The notes under the pieces: model-generated | Database searches by the model: none | Told to the model about the DNA's origin: nothing | The model's input: the letters and a program-made list of their open reading frames with translations, nothing else | Shown: one piece after another, positions 27,481 through 39,273 of the stretch | How positions within the stretch are numbered: position 1 is the first letter of the stretch | Layout: every line of letters starts with the position of its first letter | Source: Viscum album | Lineage: Eukaryota > Streptophyta > Magnoliopsida > Santalales > Viscaceae | Direction: 5' to 3' | Assembly: GCA_963277665.1 (NCBI GenBank) | Contig: OY728122.1 | Coordinates: 2,120,296,024 to 2,120,360,023 of the forward strand | DNA: 64,000 nt | Program-made: the position numbers and the translations under genes

Positions 27481-29167
27481 AAATTTCCAATGTCATTTTA
27501 TACTAGTTTTTACGATATGTGCATAAAATTTCCCATAAATTATGCCAATTTCATTTTATACTAGTTTTTTATAGGTTGGTAAAAATTTTAGGAATATATG
27601 TTTAATTATGGATATTTTAAACGGTTAAAATGGCATATTCCTTCATAATTATTGCTACACTTTTATATTTTTGTATAAATTTAAACCTTCTTCTCAATTA
27701 TGTGTTCTTTATAGATATTGTCTAAAGTTGTTTATTTTGATTCCATTGAAATGAATAGAATTAACATGTTAATTTAGTTTTCCCTATATATGTTTCATTA
27801 TATTTGAAACGCTATTTTAACTTAATAATGGTTGTTATAAGTGTGGATATTTATTTATTTATGTGATTGCATGTATTTTTAACCACATGGATAATGTTAA
27901 TATGAATGGTGTGAAATGAATCATAATTATATTAGTCAAACAAAATGTTAAAAATATATAATCAAAATAGAATCAATATAATAAAACAAACTTCAAAATA
28001 TAGTAAATGTGAACAAAAAAAGAAAAATACAAATAGAGAAAACATTATTAGAAAATTTAAACAAATAAAAACAATGGAAAATACAACAAATAATCTTTGA
28101 TAGAATGTTATAATATATATTCAATGTGAAAAAAGAACACATACATAAAAAGTGAGAAACACAGTGAATAATCCTTTAAAAAGGGAAAAAGTTAACATAT
28201 AAATCATAGGGAACCAATATTTACTCATTTGGTACTTATCTGAACTCATAGTTTTTGAGTCCCAGGATATTGACAAGTGTAATATAGTAAATATAAATTT
28301 GTAGACAACCTTGGAAAAAAATTGATGGCTTTTTTGATTCTTTAGTTTGGTTTTTTTAAGCATGCAAAAACCAAATAGTTGATACAATAACTATAAGGGT
28401 TTGATATTAATATAGAGTACCAAAAATATTATTATCTTCGACACTTTTTCCCACAACTCCTCACCAGCTAAGACCAGGGGTAATCACTACATCCAAGAAT
28501 CCACAGATAAATCCCAAAAATTTTATAACATTATCTCTTAAGGTAAATTTAATGATACGTACCCAGATATCTGATGACTTGGAAAATGAATATTGAGCTA
28601 CATACTTTAAGAGAAGATTATATGTGGTCTCAACTAGAAATTTTTTTTATCAATACCAAAATATTAAAAATAAATAATCACAATGAAAAAATTAAGAAAA
28701 AAAATAAATAATAAACAAAAAACATAAATAAAAAAATAAAAAACTTGTAAAACAAAACATAATCAACATAATGAAAATTAAAAAAGAGAAACAAAAATTT
28801 GAAGAAAAAATGATATAAATAAATAAATGGAAATAATATATAAAAATAAAAATATTTAAATAAAAATATATAAATAATACATAATCAACAATAAAAAAAC
28901 AATGGAACAAATAAAATTTTTAATGATCATTAATACTGAACAAACAAGTGATACATAAAAATAAACCTATAAGAAAAGTGAAACACAAAGAAAAAAAGAA
29001 GAAAAACAATAAAGAAAAAAAGATATAAAAAATAAAAAATGAATAATGTTTTAATCAAAACAAAATGAAATAAAAAAATAAAGAAAAAATATATACAAAA
29101 CAATGGATATGAGACACTCAATATACAAAAACAAATATGATATAAAGAAGCATTGAAAATAAATAAA
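27481..29167. other. A-rich gene-free DNA left of the CACTA element
   Basis: From about 27,950 the plus strand is strongly A-rich, with runs of AAATAAA and few T. The minus-strand open frames at 28,692-28,910 and 28,930-29,121 are Phe/Ile/Tyr strings created by this bias. The DNA right of the CACTA element (45,531 onward) has a similar A-rich character, consistent with one pre-existing stretch split by the insertion. Confidence 0.6.
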
Positions 29168-29188
29168 CACTACTATAAAAGAGGCCTT
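29168..29188 (+). repeat. left terminal inverted repeat of the CACTA element
   Basis: 21 bp beginning CACTACTATAAAAGAGG, identical to the reverse complement of 45,510-45,530. Confidence 0.92.
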
Positions 29189-29470
29189 TAACAGCACTTT
29201 CATTTTTTCAGCATAAGAAAAAGTCTCTTATAAAGACAACCTTTATAAATGCTAAAAGAAAAGCTGATATAAGGAAGGATTTTATCAGTGCTATAAAAAA
29301 AGCACTAATAAAGGGTTCCCTTTATCATACCTTTTTTAGTGCTGATAAAGGGTACCCTTTATCAGTTCTTTCTTTTAGCACTGAAAAAAGGTAATGTTTA
29401 TCAGTGTTTTATTTTTAGCACTAATAATGGGTAGTCTTTACCAGCACTCTTTTATCACTGATAGTGGTTT
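29189..29470. repeat. left subterminal repeats of the CACTA element
   Basis: At least eight variants of TTTATCAGTGCT / AGCACTGATAAAGGG in both orientations, for example near 29,281, 29,300, 29,337, 29,358, 29,376, 29,399 and 29,417. In CACTA elements such motifs are bound by the TNPA-type protein. Here that role is an inference from family knowledge. Confidence 0.8.
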
Positions 29471-31180
29471 AAAATAAAATAAAATTACTAAACAAAAAAT
29501 GATTAAAAAATATTAACAATTTTATTAATTAAATTATTGTTGTTAAAAATGAATAAATATAATATACATATTTATAAATGATAAAAATTAATATATAGTA
29601 TATATTAAATATATAGATATGTAACCTAAATAAAATTAAATAATTAAACAAATGTAAATTAAAAATCAATAAATTAAAAAAATTATTAAACATTTTATTA
29701 ATTAAATAATTATTAATAAAATTTAATAAATTATATATATATATTATAAATATTAATAAATATTATATATTAAATATAGATATATAAAATAAATAAATTA
29801 TTATAATTAAAAAAATAAAAATGAATAAATTACAAAAAAAATAATTTTTTTAATGAAACAATTATTAATATAAATGAATAAGTATAATATCTATACATTA
29901 ATTATAAATAGTAACAAATAATACATAATAAATATAAGTATATAAAAAATGAATAAAATGTAATAATTAAAAACATATTAATGTCTTATTCATTTTTAAT
30001 GTTAGTTTATTATTCTATTTAACATATATCAAATGTCGTGTGTTACATTCATTTCACATACATATATGTAATTAATGCATTTTTATATACAACATGTGCA
30101 CATAAATATTTACTCAATTAATGAAACATTATATATAGAAACACATACAACTAATATTTATATAGTTTATTCAAAAAAATTATATTTTATAATTTCATTA
30201 TAAAATCATACTTTTAATACATTATGTTTTTAATAGGTCAATTTTATTTATTTATTGTTAATATTACTATAGTTGGGTATTATTTATTCTTTTTTAATAT
30301 TTTTTATTTTTTATTTTATTTTTTATTTTTTAATTTGATCATTTTCTATTATTTACTTATAAATATTTATTTACTTTTTTAGTATTTTCAATATATATTA
30401 ATCATTACTTCAATATATATCCATATTTTTTAATAATTTATATTTAATTAATAAAACTTATCGATTTTTCAATATTTTTAATGTGTACTCATTTTGAATT
30501 ATTAATTTTCACTGGTTTTTAAAATGCCTATTTTTAATATTATATATCTAGAAATATTATTAAAAACATATTTGTAAATTAATATTTATAAATAAATAAA
30601 TATATATATATATATATATGTTTAATATATTTATAAATTTATAAATTTATAATTATTATAAATAAATAAATATTATTTTTTTTAAAGAGTGTATATAATT
30701 ATAAATAAATAATTATATATATTTAAATAATTATAAATTTATTATAAATTTATTTAAATGATTCACATGGAGAGGATTTAACTCGAGACCTCATCAAGAC
30801 CCATAGGGGTAGCAACCACTAAGCTACACCCTAGGGGGTATATATATATAATGACATAAATGTGTAAAAATGTAAATATTTTTTAAAAAAATATTATTGA
30901 TATATTTATAAATAAATAATTATATATTTAAATAATTATAAAATTAAAATAAATATATTTAAATAATGAATATTTTTATATTTATAAATATTTATTATAT
31001 ATATTGATTAGATGAAACCATATATACATTTTTCTATCATTTTATTAAGGATTTTCAATGATTTACTCAATAATGCACCTCTTATGTGTTGTTTATTACA
31101 GGAATTATGCTTTCATGGATCAAAGGAAAAAAATCTGAAAAGGAATAAAATTGGCTGTTGCGCATTGTGAAACCTCATTA
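29471..31180. other. low-complexity AT DNA inside the CACTA element
   Basis: Nearly pure A/T with many short TAAATAAT-type repeats and a (TA)n run at about 30,600-30,620. No coding potential. The only island of normal composition is the tRNA-like segment at 30,768-30,836. Confidence 0.65.
30768..30836 (-). repeat. tRNA-like fragment, probably a SINE or tRNA relic
   Basis: On the minus strand the segment reads GGTGTAGCTTAGTGGTTGCT and later GGTCTCGAGTTAAATCC. The first part fits the RNA polymerase III A box (TRGCNNARYNNGG type) and the second fits a damaged B box (GGTTCRANNCC type). The spacing is about that of a tRNA. It could be a tRNA-derived SINE head or a tRNA pseudogene. A functional tRNA is unlikely because the acceptor arms do not pair well by eye. 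Confidence 0.45.
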
Positions 31181-34020
31181 TGTAATGTCCCGAACCTCGG
31201 TGCCACCAAACGGTGCCTCGAACCCAGTTAGCCACATGGCCTCAAGTGTATCTCCCCAAACTCTAAAGGTTGTTGACTAGTAGGGAGGGCCTAGGTGTGT
31301 TAGTGGGGAGACTATGCTCTAATTACAAGAGTATATCACAGTGGAAGTGAAACACATACAATAGTGGATGCGAATAAATAAGTAGTCAATTGAATATAAT
31401 ACAAGGCAGGAATACATAAATATATCAGAGATGTCACATATATAATGATTCAAATGATACATGTACCTAAAAAGCATCCAGAACAGTTATAAGATGATAC
31501 AATAACATACAAGTCCTAAAAGAATAAAAAGAACAAAAGGTCCTAGTATCATAACAAGCCTTAGCTTATTCCTATGCTTTCCTAATCTAAAACCACGGTC
31601 AAAAACCTATACCAGGGCACTTTCCCCTATCATCACCTACAACCATATAATCTTTTGGGTTCCCTAAGGAAGCCCAAATATTGTGTGGGACAAACATCCC
31701 AGTAGGTAACCACCCATAGGTCTATACAGCTCTAACAACAATATGAAAAGTGCTAGAAAGTTTAAGTAAAGCGGTAATGTAAAAGTGAATTCCCATGGCA
31801 TGAGTCAACTACAATAAGTAACACCAAATAACCTCTCAAGGATCCCTGCAACAAGATTCATCTCCTAACAATGAAGATAAGAAAATTAAATAGATCACAT
31901 GACCATACAATACTCTCATTTGTATCATATAACCCACATCCATGCCCTATATCCATCTATATCACATAACCCAAGACCATGCCATATAAAGAAGTCAAGT
32001 ATCCCACGGCCACGCCACATAGCAAAGTGTGGACCAAAAGGGCTGAATCCAAGGTGCAGTAGACCAAGGCATCTACATCGATTACCATGGGTGTTCTAGT
32101 GGAAACTATGTCTAGGAAATGGTTGGAGTCCTAGGATCATGTATCCCGAAATGTCCTACATGAGTCCAAGCAAGCCGGATCCACGGGGTAGCAAGGCCTG
32201 AGGTATCATATGAAATCAAGACCCCATGGTTAGAGTCAACCCAAGGCATCCACTAGTGCATTCCAAATCCATGGATGTTTTTCCATGGCATCTATCAAAC
32301 TATTCATTCATTTCATTCAAATTAATCCGTTAATTTCCATGTGAGTATACCCATTAACATAACCGATTACAACCCATGAGTATTCCCATAAATTCATTCC
32401 ATTTATCATTGAAAAAAATATGGGCCTACCCTCCCATATTACCCAATAAAAAATTACATTAAATCAATTCATATAGGTATACTAACCCATATCAATACAC
32501 TTATAATTAAACATGTCATGTCAATATACCCTCTCACATATCACCATTTCCCAACACACCCATTGAGAAGTTAACAGTTAGCAACAAGTATAACCACTTG
32601 TTCATCCACATTCAATCAAGCTCATCTATCATAATAAACATGGAATAAAATTGAAACATGAATCAAGGAGTCAGTACATATCTTAAGTAAGTTATTCAAC
32701 TCATTAAATCATTAACATGATTCCTCCAACTAGGAAATCCTAAGAACACACCCCTTAGGTAGTTTAAACAGGCATAAACATGTTATGTCTTTAAGGCGCA
32801 CCTCATGGGTGACCATGAATTAGTCAACAAGTACCAACACACCTAAACGGAACATATGTTCATCCTCACTATATCTGACTAAGCCTACTTCATGTAGCTC
32901 ACTCAAAAACAGGGTCGCACTAGAATGTCCGATGGGTGGTGAAAACGAATGAATGCTCAAAAAGCACTAGAAAATCTAAAGAAAAGCAAAGAATACCTAC
33001 CTTATCTTGGTAGTAGAGTGCTCGCCCAATATCAATTCCGAATTTTCCTTGTTTTAGGAGAAATCTAAATAATGTATGAAGAACTAGAAATTATGGCATA
33101 TGAACCAAAATCTAAATAGTACAGTTTTTGTTCCAAAGAATCATGAACAGCTAAAACGGAATCGATTACCTGATGATGCAGTTCCAACGTGACCTATGAT
33201 GGAAGAATCAGATTCCAAACAGCTTTAAGATTGGAAAACCCATTTTCGATGGTTTTAGGCTCTCAAAAACAAGAGGAAAATGCTTTGCATAGAAAAATTA
33301 GAGGTTGCTGCCTCTATTTTTGAAAACCCCAATGGGAAATTACATGACATGCAATCCCATTGCATGGCGTGTAATGCCCTATTTTCCATTTCTGAAGAAT
33401 AAATCATGTACATCATGAATGGTCATGGTCATACCATTACATTTCATGAACCTTGATTACACGATGTGTATCCCCCATTCAAGGCATGTAATCAGCTTAC
33501 AGTCAGCCTTCAACCCCTTTTTCCTATTCTTTCACAAGTACAACCTTACCAGCCCATGGCCCGTCTTGGTTTCTAAGAAAAAAAGTAAAGTAAACTATAT
33601 TTTACCCAAAATTAAAAGATCCATACCTCAATAAAAACTCAATATCTTTCAAATTATAGGATATATAATATAATTTCCCCACATACTACAACCAGTGAAT
33701 CCAAGTCATTAAGAATTTAAAATTTGTGGAAATTTTCACGATGTGAATCATCATTACATGACATAAACCATACATACATTACAAGAATCACCAATCCATG
33801 AATGTATCATTCAAATCACATCTCCATCTCAAAATGATTCATTTGAAGGATGTTTTGAAACATGAAATCTAGTTACACATTGTGAAAGGAGCCAAAGTTA
33901 CAAATCTCATTTGGGATTTATGTGAGATACACGCATATTTGAAATAACAGAGAAACCCTTGGATCAACATTACATGACGTGAATACCAATTACATGACAT
34001 GTAATAACCCATATATTTAT
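31181..34020 (-). repeat. LTR-like segment of Ty3/gypsy type nested in the CACTA element
   Basis: It starts TGTAATGTCCCGAACCTCGG, the plus-strand view of an LTR end in minus orientation. Blocks such as GGAGACT (31,302), CACTTTCCCCTATC, CCTACAACCAT and CCCAGTAGGTAACCACCC (about 31,698, 520 bases in) align in order with the LTR-like segment at 50,292. It keeps more CpG than its surroundings, so it is younger than the DNA around it. There is no PBS to its left, so it is either a solo LTR or the 3' LTR of an element whose other end I cannot find. The right border is uncertain. Frames at 31,899 and 33,419 are not recognisable genes. Confidence 0.55.
33339..34005. repeat. array of imperfect palindromes ATTACATGACATGTAAT
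   Basis: The sequence at 33,989-34,005 is a perfect palindrome of 8-base arms around one base. Variants occur at 33,339 (ATTACATGACATGCAAT), about 33,358, 33,455 (GATTACACGATGTGTATC), 33,481, 33,753, 33,872 and 33,969 (ATTACATGACGTGAAT). They are dispersed over 670 bases at the end of the LTR-like segment. The regular recurrence suggests protein-binding sites or a promoter-associated repeat; that function is inferred. Confidence 0.6.
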
Positions 34021-35107
34021 ACAGCAGTCACATATCAGATTTAAGAGGCTGGACAAAAGTTGTTTCTTTCATTCTTGTATATTTATCCTCTACTCTCTCT
34101 ACCCAAACTCGAGATTCTTCCATGATTTTCATTTCATTACTTTAATATAAGCACCCTGGATTGATTTTCAAGTGTCCCTCATCCCTTTTTCATCAAAAAC
34201 ACCATACCATGTGTTTTCAATGATTCTCTTATCAATATTCGTCAAATTTGTGTTATGATCATTCTCATTCCTATTTCAAGTAAGTAGTTGATTGAATTGT
34301 GCTTGAATCGAGATTTGAATTTTTCATCTTGATCGAATGCTAATTAGTTTGTTAATCTGAATCATTTCATATTTTTCAATCATTTAATCTCAATATTTTT
34401 TGTCATGTTAAGAATTATTTTAATTCTTTATCAATATACAATCAATTCTATAATGAGTGGCTAAACTACCTAGGGTAAGGGTCTAGAGTAGGGGTATATG
34501 AAATTAATGAATCTATAATTCTCAACTTGTTACTCCTAAGAATATAAATCAGGTTAACTGACAAGTGTTTATCTAAATAATTTGAGTGACACTGGCCATG
34601 GGAAGTTCGGATGAATAACCCTGACCTAGTTGGAGTAGATTAGGCTATAACCAATAACCTTTGACACTTTCTTCCTTTGAAGATAATATTAATGCTCTTA
34701 GGTTGTGATTACTTCCAAAAAAAGGAATAACCACCTCCTAGGTATAACTAGTTGGTTTGACCAAATTCAACAAGCGACCTCCACTTGCTTCTCATCCTAG
34801 ATATTAGGACCATACCTAGTTAGGATAGAGATTATCATTTACCTGAAACAAAAAAAATTAATCTTAATCCCTTCCTTATCTTTGCTTCTAATTCACAATT
34901 CTTTAAGTGTTAGTTTTCCCAAACTCGACCAAACTCGTGAGGAATCCTACATATTGGGTTTCAAGCCATAAGTTTCTGCAACCAGCTCAATTCCTCATGG
35001 GATCAACACCACACTACCACCGTACTACATCTTAGTAGAAAAGTTTAGTTTGTAAAAAAATCTAATCAGACCACTACCCGTGTGAATTAAATGATGTGTG
35101 CGGACGC

Positions 35108-35108
<1 letters not shown>
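34006..35108. other. retroelement-like non-coding segment
   Basis: A stretch of near-normal composition without a long frame. It contains a TATA-like TATATATTTATACAGCAG near 34,011 and pyrimidine-rich leader-like DNA (34,080-34,130). Near 34,990 a phrase CTCATGGGATCAACACC, followed by ACTACATCTTAGTAG, resembles the end region of long plant gypsy LTRs. It stops abruptly at a (TA)n tract. It may be the downstream part of the LTR at 31,181 or a different element. Confidence 0.4.

Positions 35109-35147
<39 letters not shown>
35109..35147. repeat. (TA)n microsatellite
   Basis: About 19 TA units directly after GCGGACGCGACA. Further AT-rich tandem runs follow, including ATTATATAAT units at about 35,445-35,485. 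Confidence 0.85.
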
Positions 35148-35151
<4 letters not shown>

Positions 35152-35555
35152 TATAATTATATAATATATATAATGATATAAATGGATTTATAAGTTTAAA
35201 ATTATAAATAAATATATTTAAATAATTAATATATTTACTATACTTTTATTTATATATATTAATAAAATATATATATAATTATATAAATATATTTAATGAT
35301 ATAAATATATTTATAATTATAAATTCATAATATTTAATATATTTATAAATTTATATTTACAATATTTATAAAATTATATATTTATAATAATAAATAATAT
35401 AATATATATTTTTTAAAAAGGTATTACTGTAATTATAAATAAATAATTATATAATTATATAATTATATAATTATATAATTATAATATATATATATATAAT
35501 TAAATTATTGTTTTTACAAAAAATTATAATTATAATTATAAATCATTTGTAATTT
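35148..35555. other. AT-rich low-complexity DNA
   Basis: Only A/T runs and short tandem repeats are visible; no gene or element end. Confidence 0.65.
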
Positions 35556-35559
35556 CTAA

Positions 35560-35735
35560 TGTTTTATCACTGATAAAGGTTTTTATCATTTCTTTTTTAG
35601 CACTGATAATGATCTATAATTATCTATTCTTTTTTGTATTAATTAAGATGTCATTTATCAACACATATTAATTTAGTGCTGATAAAATGGATATTTATCA
35701 GTGCTTTTTTGAAAGTGCTGATAAAATTGTCCTAG
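35560..35735. repeat. displaced CACTA subterminal repeats
   Basis: TTTATCACTGATAAAGG, AGCACTGATAATG, TAGTGCTGATAAAATGG, TTTATCAGTGCTTTTT and AGTGCTGATAAAATTG follow one another. They match the repeats at 29,189-29,470. The phrase TTTATCACTGATA occurs at both 29,451 and 35,564, so the left subterminal region seems to have been split by about 6 kb of inserted or amplified DNA. Confidence 0.75.
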
Positions 35736-37615
35736 ATATATTTAAAAGAACCCTAAATGCCACTCATTCAGTCATGATTCTCAAGCTCTCGTGGAACTCC
35801 CCTACTCATGGTGATACTCCTCCACGTTCTCTCAAATGAATCATGGCTATAATCCAATGTATGTTATTTTCTACTTTTCCTCTCTTTTTTTGATTTTTGG
35901 ATTCTAGAGCATGTATTTTTGAATTATTCTTAACTATGACAAACCCTACATCTCATATAAATATATATATATATATTACATATACCTACACAACACCACC
36001 CCTACTCTGTAAACTAATTCTAGCTTCATACAAGACCACTGCGAATTGCATCTCCTTCCACTGTTACAATTGAGGGTGATTTTTTTATGTTTCAATTATA
36101 TTATTTATTTTTACCTTTTAGATAGTGCGGGTTGTCATTTTTTGAATCTTTTTTCTATATTATGAATGGACATGAAGTTGAAAAAAAAATTAATATTATC
36201 TTAGACTACCTTTAGATGGAATGTTATTTGATATGAATAACATAAAGTGGGTTAATATACATATTGTTTAAATGTGAATGGGTTAAACGAATTCAAGGAA
36301 CTAAAGTTTAAATTTTTATAGTTCATATTGGTTACCATTATTAGTAAGTTATATAGATGTAATTTAATAAGGAACAAACTATATAAATTTTCATCAAAAT
36401 TAAAATAAGCATACTTTTTCATTTTTTTTATTTGATTTGAACTCAATAATTGTGATGTATTGTCCATAAGATGTGTGTTTATAATTGATTAATAGGTTCC
36501 TAATATTTGTAAATTTATTGAAAAATATATTAACTAAAAAATTACATTTATGAGATAATATGTTATTTAGTGGGTTAGGGAGATCATTAAAGGAGATACC
36601 ATTTATTTCCATTATCAATTAATGGTTTTCAATAATTTCCCATGACCATTAAATTTATAACTTGTTGAAATAAATTTTTAATATTTAAAAACTATTAGTA
36701 AATATATATTATGAATTTAATTTATTTCACATTTTTAACTGAAAATAAGTCATATCTCAACATAACAGATCATATTCCAGTATAAGAGTTTCCATATCTG
36801 GCATTATCTATAGAAGATGTTATATATGAGTTTACTTTTCTAACATATTATTTTTTTTAAAATTCCTTTATAAGAATGAAGTGATTTTTTATGAACTGAC
36901 TTGATTTAAGAAAATTTATTTTCATTATTCGTGTGTGTTTGTGTTATATTATCAATATATTTCACTTTTATAAAACCTTAACATCACAATACAATCCATC
37001 TATTCCAAACATAACTTGTGATGAATCAAAATGTTTCTCAACCCTTGGAACCATCAACCAGATTCCAAAGTATTGATAATAAATTTGTAGCATTCAATAT
37101 GATCCATGATAAATGGTTTAAAAAACCAAGTCATGTGAAATGTTAATATATGTAGAATAGTACACAATATAAACCCATGAATATAAATGCATACATGTAT
37201 AAAAACAATTACAATTTGATAAATCCTAGGTAAAAATAAAACCATATATAAATAACCTACCTACCGTTGATGAAAAAAACTACAAAAGTATCCCCTAGAT
37301 AACATTTGATACATTATCCCTTCCAATAAATAATCAATCCTTTCAATCTTAAACCAAACTAAACATTAGCTATATGTTCACCAAGATTCACATAAAGTTG
37401 TTAAGTAAAGTAAATAGGTAGGTTTTCTCTCATTATTTTTCATACCCCTAATCCACATAAAAACCATGTATCTCATTTTTATTTAATTAAAATATTCCTA
37501 ATATTTGATAATTTAAAGAATTATATATCTCATAATTTTCGTAAGAAACATAATTAATATTTCATAAAAAATAATCACAAGTTTCACAAATAAGGTTGTG
37601 AAAATAAGGATTCAT
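35736..37615. other. CACTA interior without recognisable coding
   Basis: The first 300 bases are less AT-rich and could be the old 5' leader of a transposon transcript. The rest is AT-rich with stops in all frames. No DDE transposase (TNPD) motif was found. Minus-strand frames at 36,252-36,618 and 37,054-37,245 have no recognisable motif. Confidence 0.45.
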
Positions 37616-37619
37616 TTTT

Positions 37620-38000
37620 GTAAGATATATATTCAATACAATACACTTCATGCATAAAAGTCCACATTTTCATGAATATTTTATTATAATTTTTACCCTC
37701 TTTAAAAGAGATATAATATTTCAATACTCTAGTATAACTAACCTTAAAAAACATTATTTAATCTAACCTCATATGGTTGATTTCCTTACAAATATTAATG
37801 ATGGATTGGACTCCCTCTTTCAAACTATGCTTCCTCCCATCATTGTGGTTCCAAATTTCCTTGATGAAATACCTCATGCTCGTATTTTATTCATTAATAT
37901 CCTTCAAAGCTACTACTATAGATTTCAATACCGTATATCCTAAATCATTCTTCAACTATTTTATCCTTTCATCCTCCCCATTTACAACTTCCTAATAAAA
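37620..38000 (-). pseudogene. inverted partial copy of the transposase 5' region
   Basis: The reverse complement of this stretch matches the region upstream of the TNPA-like start in units A, B and C (39,000-39,240, 51,990-52,250, 59,920-60,160). Shared blocks include GATGGGAGGAAG, GAGGGAGTCCAATCCAT and GAAAATGTGGACTTTTATGC. On its minus strand an exon-like piece reads RYFIKEIWNHNDGRKHSLKE, then GVQSIINICKEINHM; the other copies read similarly. It has weak, uncertain resemblance to MYB/SANT-like DNA-binding segments of plant transposons. It faces unit A, giving a partial inverted duplication inside the CACTA element. Confidence 0.5.
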
Positions 38001-38544
38001 CAAAAAATTATATCTAAAAATAATCAAAACACAACGAATGTTTTTTTTGGTTTTATTTATATGAATTTTCTTATTTCACTCACTTAGTTACTTTTGACAA
38101 CACTTCATCAAAATTTACTTTTAATTAGGGTATGATATCATTTCATCCTATTAGAACTCTAATGTTAAGAATACATGGAAAATAAAACTACTAAAATGGG
38201 TGACCTATTTAAAATACTCATGTTGCACATTTTTTGTGAAAAAAAAGCATGCCAAACACACCTTTTGATTCTATTACCCTTAAACCTTGATAAATTTAAA
38301 AGGGTGCCAATCTAACTCTTGAAGGTATTACTCCCGCAATGAGAAGAGATCCCCAGACCTACTTTCATCTTCATCTTCACAATACATTCGCTTGGAATCT
38401 TTTAGAAATAGTCATTTTTCAAGTTCTCTCATGTGCTTCACACCAATACCACCACAAGTTTGTATCTCCTTTAGGCCTTGCTAAAAAAGAAACATTTTAG
38501 AGGAAGTGGAAAACATTAAATATTTTTGAGTGGAAATAAATGAT
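38001..38544. other. spacer between the inverted copy and unit A
   Basis: No gene, no clear repeat. It is not similar to the LTR segments that precede units B and C. Confidence 0.5.
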
Positions 38545-39273
38545 GGTGAATGAAAGTCATGTGGATTTGAATGTTAATTCCTTTATTTTTTAAATGTATT
38601 ATGTTATAATCCATAATTAAAATTGCATTTAGGTTATTTTTTAAACTTAGTGGATATAAATCTCTTATATTTTTTATACGTGTGTGGGAAAAGGACTATT
38701 AACATTGGAAGGAATTGGAGAAGCTCAGTGGGGATGATGTTATCTTCTCAGGGTAGTGTTGGGGACCATTCATCTACCAAACAGTTATTATTGAATTTTT
38801 TTTCTTGAGACTCATCCCCCACATATTCTATGTTTGTTTAACTACTCTAGTTATTAGTCATCCAAAATGATCCAAAGTTCCCAGTATGGGGTGACTTTGG
38901 GTTAGATAAGTTTTATCAATATAGGTATATGTCCTAAAAATATAAGGGATGTGTATCAAGCAATAAAATGAAATAATAATTGTTCAGGATTTGCGTAATT
39001 AAGTAATATTGGAACCACAATTATGGGAGGAAGGATTGTTTTAAAATGGGAGTCAAATCCATAGTCAATAGATGAAAGTAAATCAATATTTAGAGGATGT
39101 ATTAAAAAAAGTTAGGGATGGTTAGTTTTATGAGAGTATTGAATTATTTTATCTCCTTTAAATATAGTAACAATTTTCATGCCAGATCCATGAAAATGTG
39201 GACTTTTATGCATGGAGTGTATTGTATTGTTGTTATTTAAGAAAAAATAAATGTTTGTCTACTCATGAAGACA

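Noticed and set aside
28692..29121. Two minus-strand frames rich in Phe, Ile and Tyr that look like membrane proteins
   Set aside because: They are the complement of A-rich low-complexity DNA and have no domain or conserved copy.
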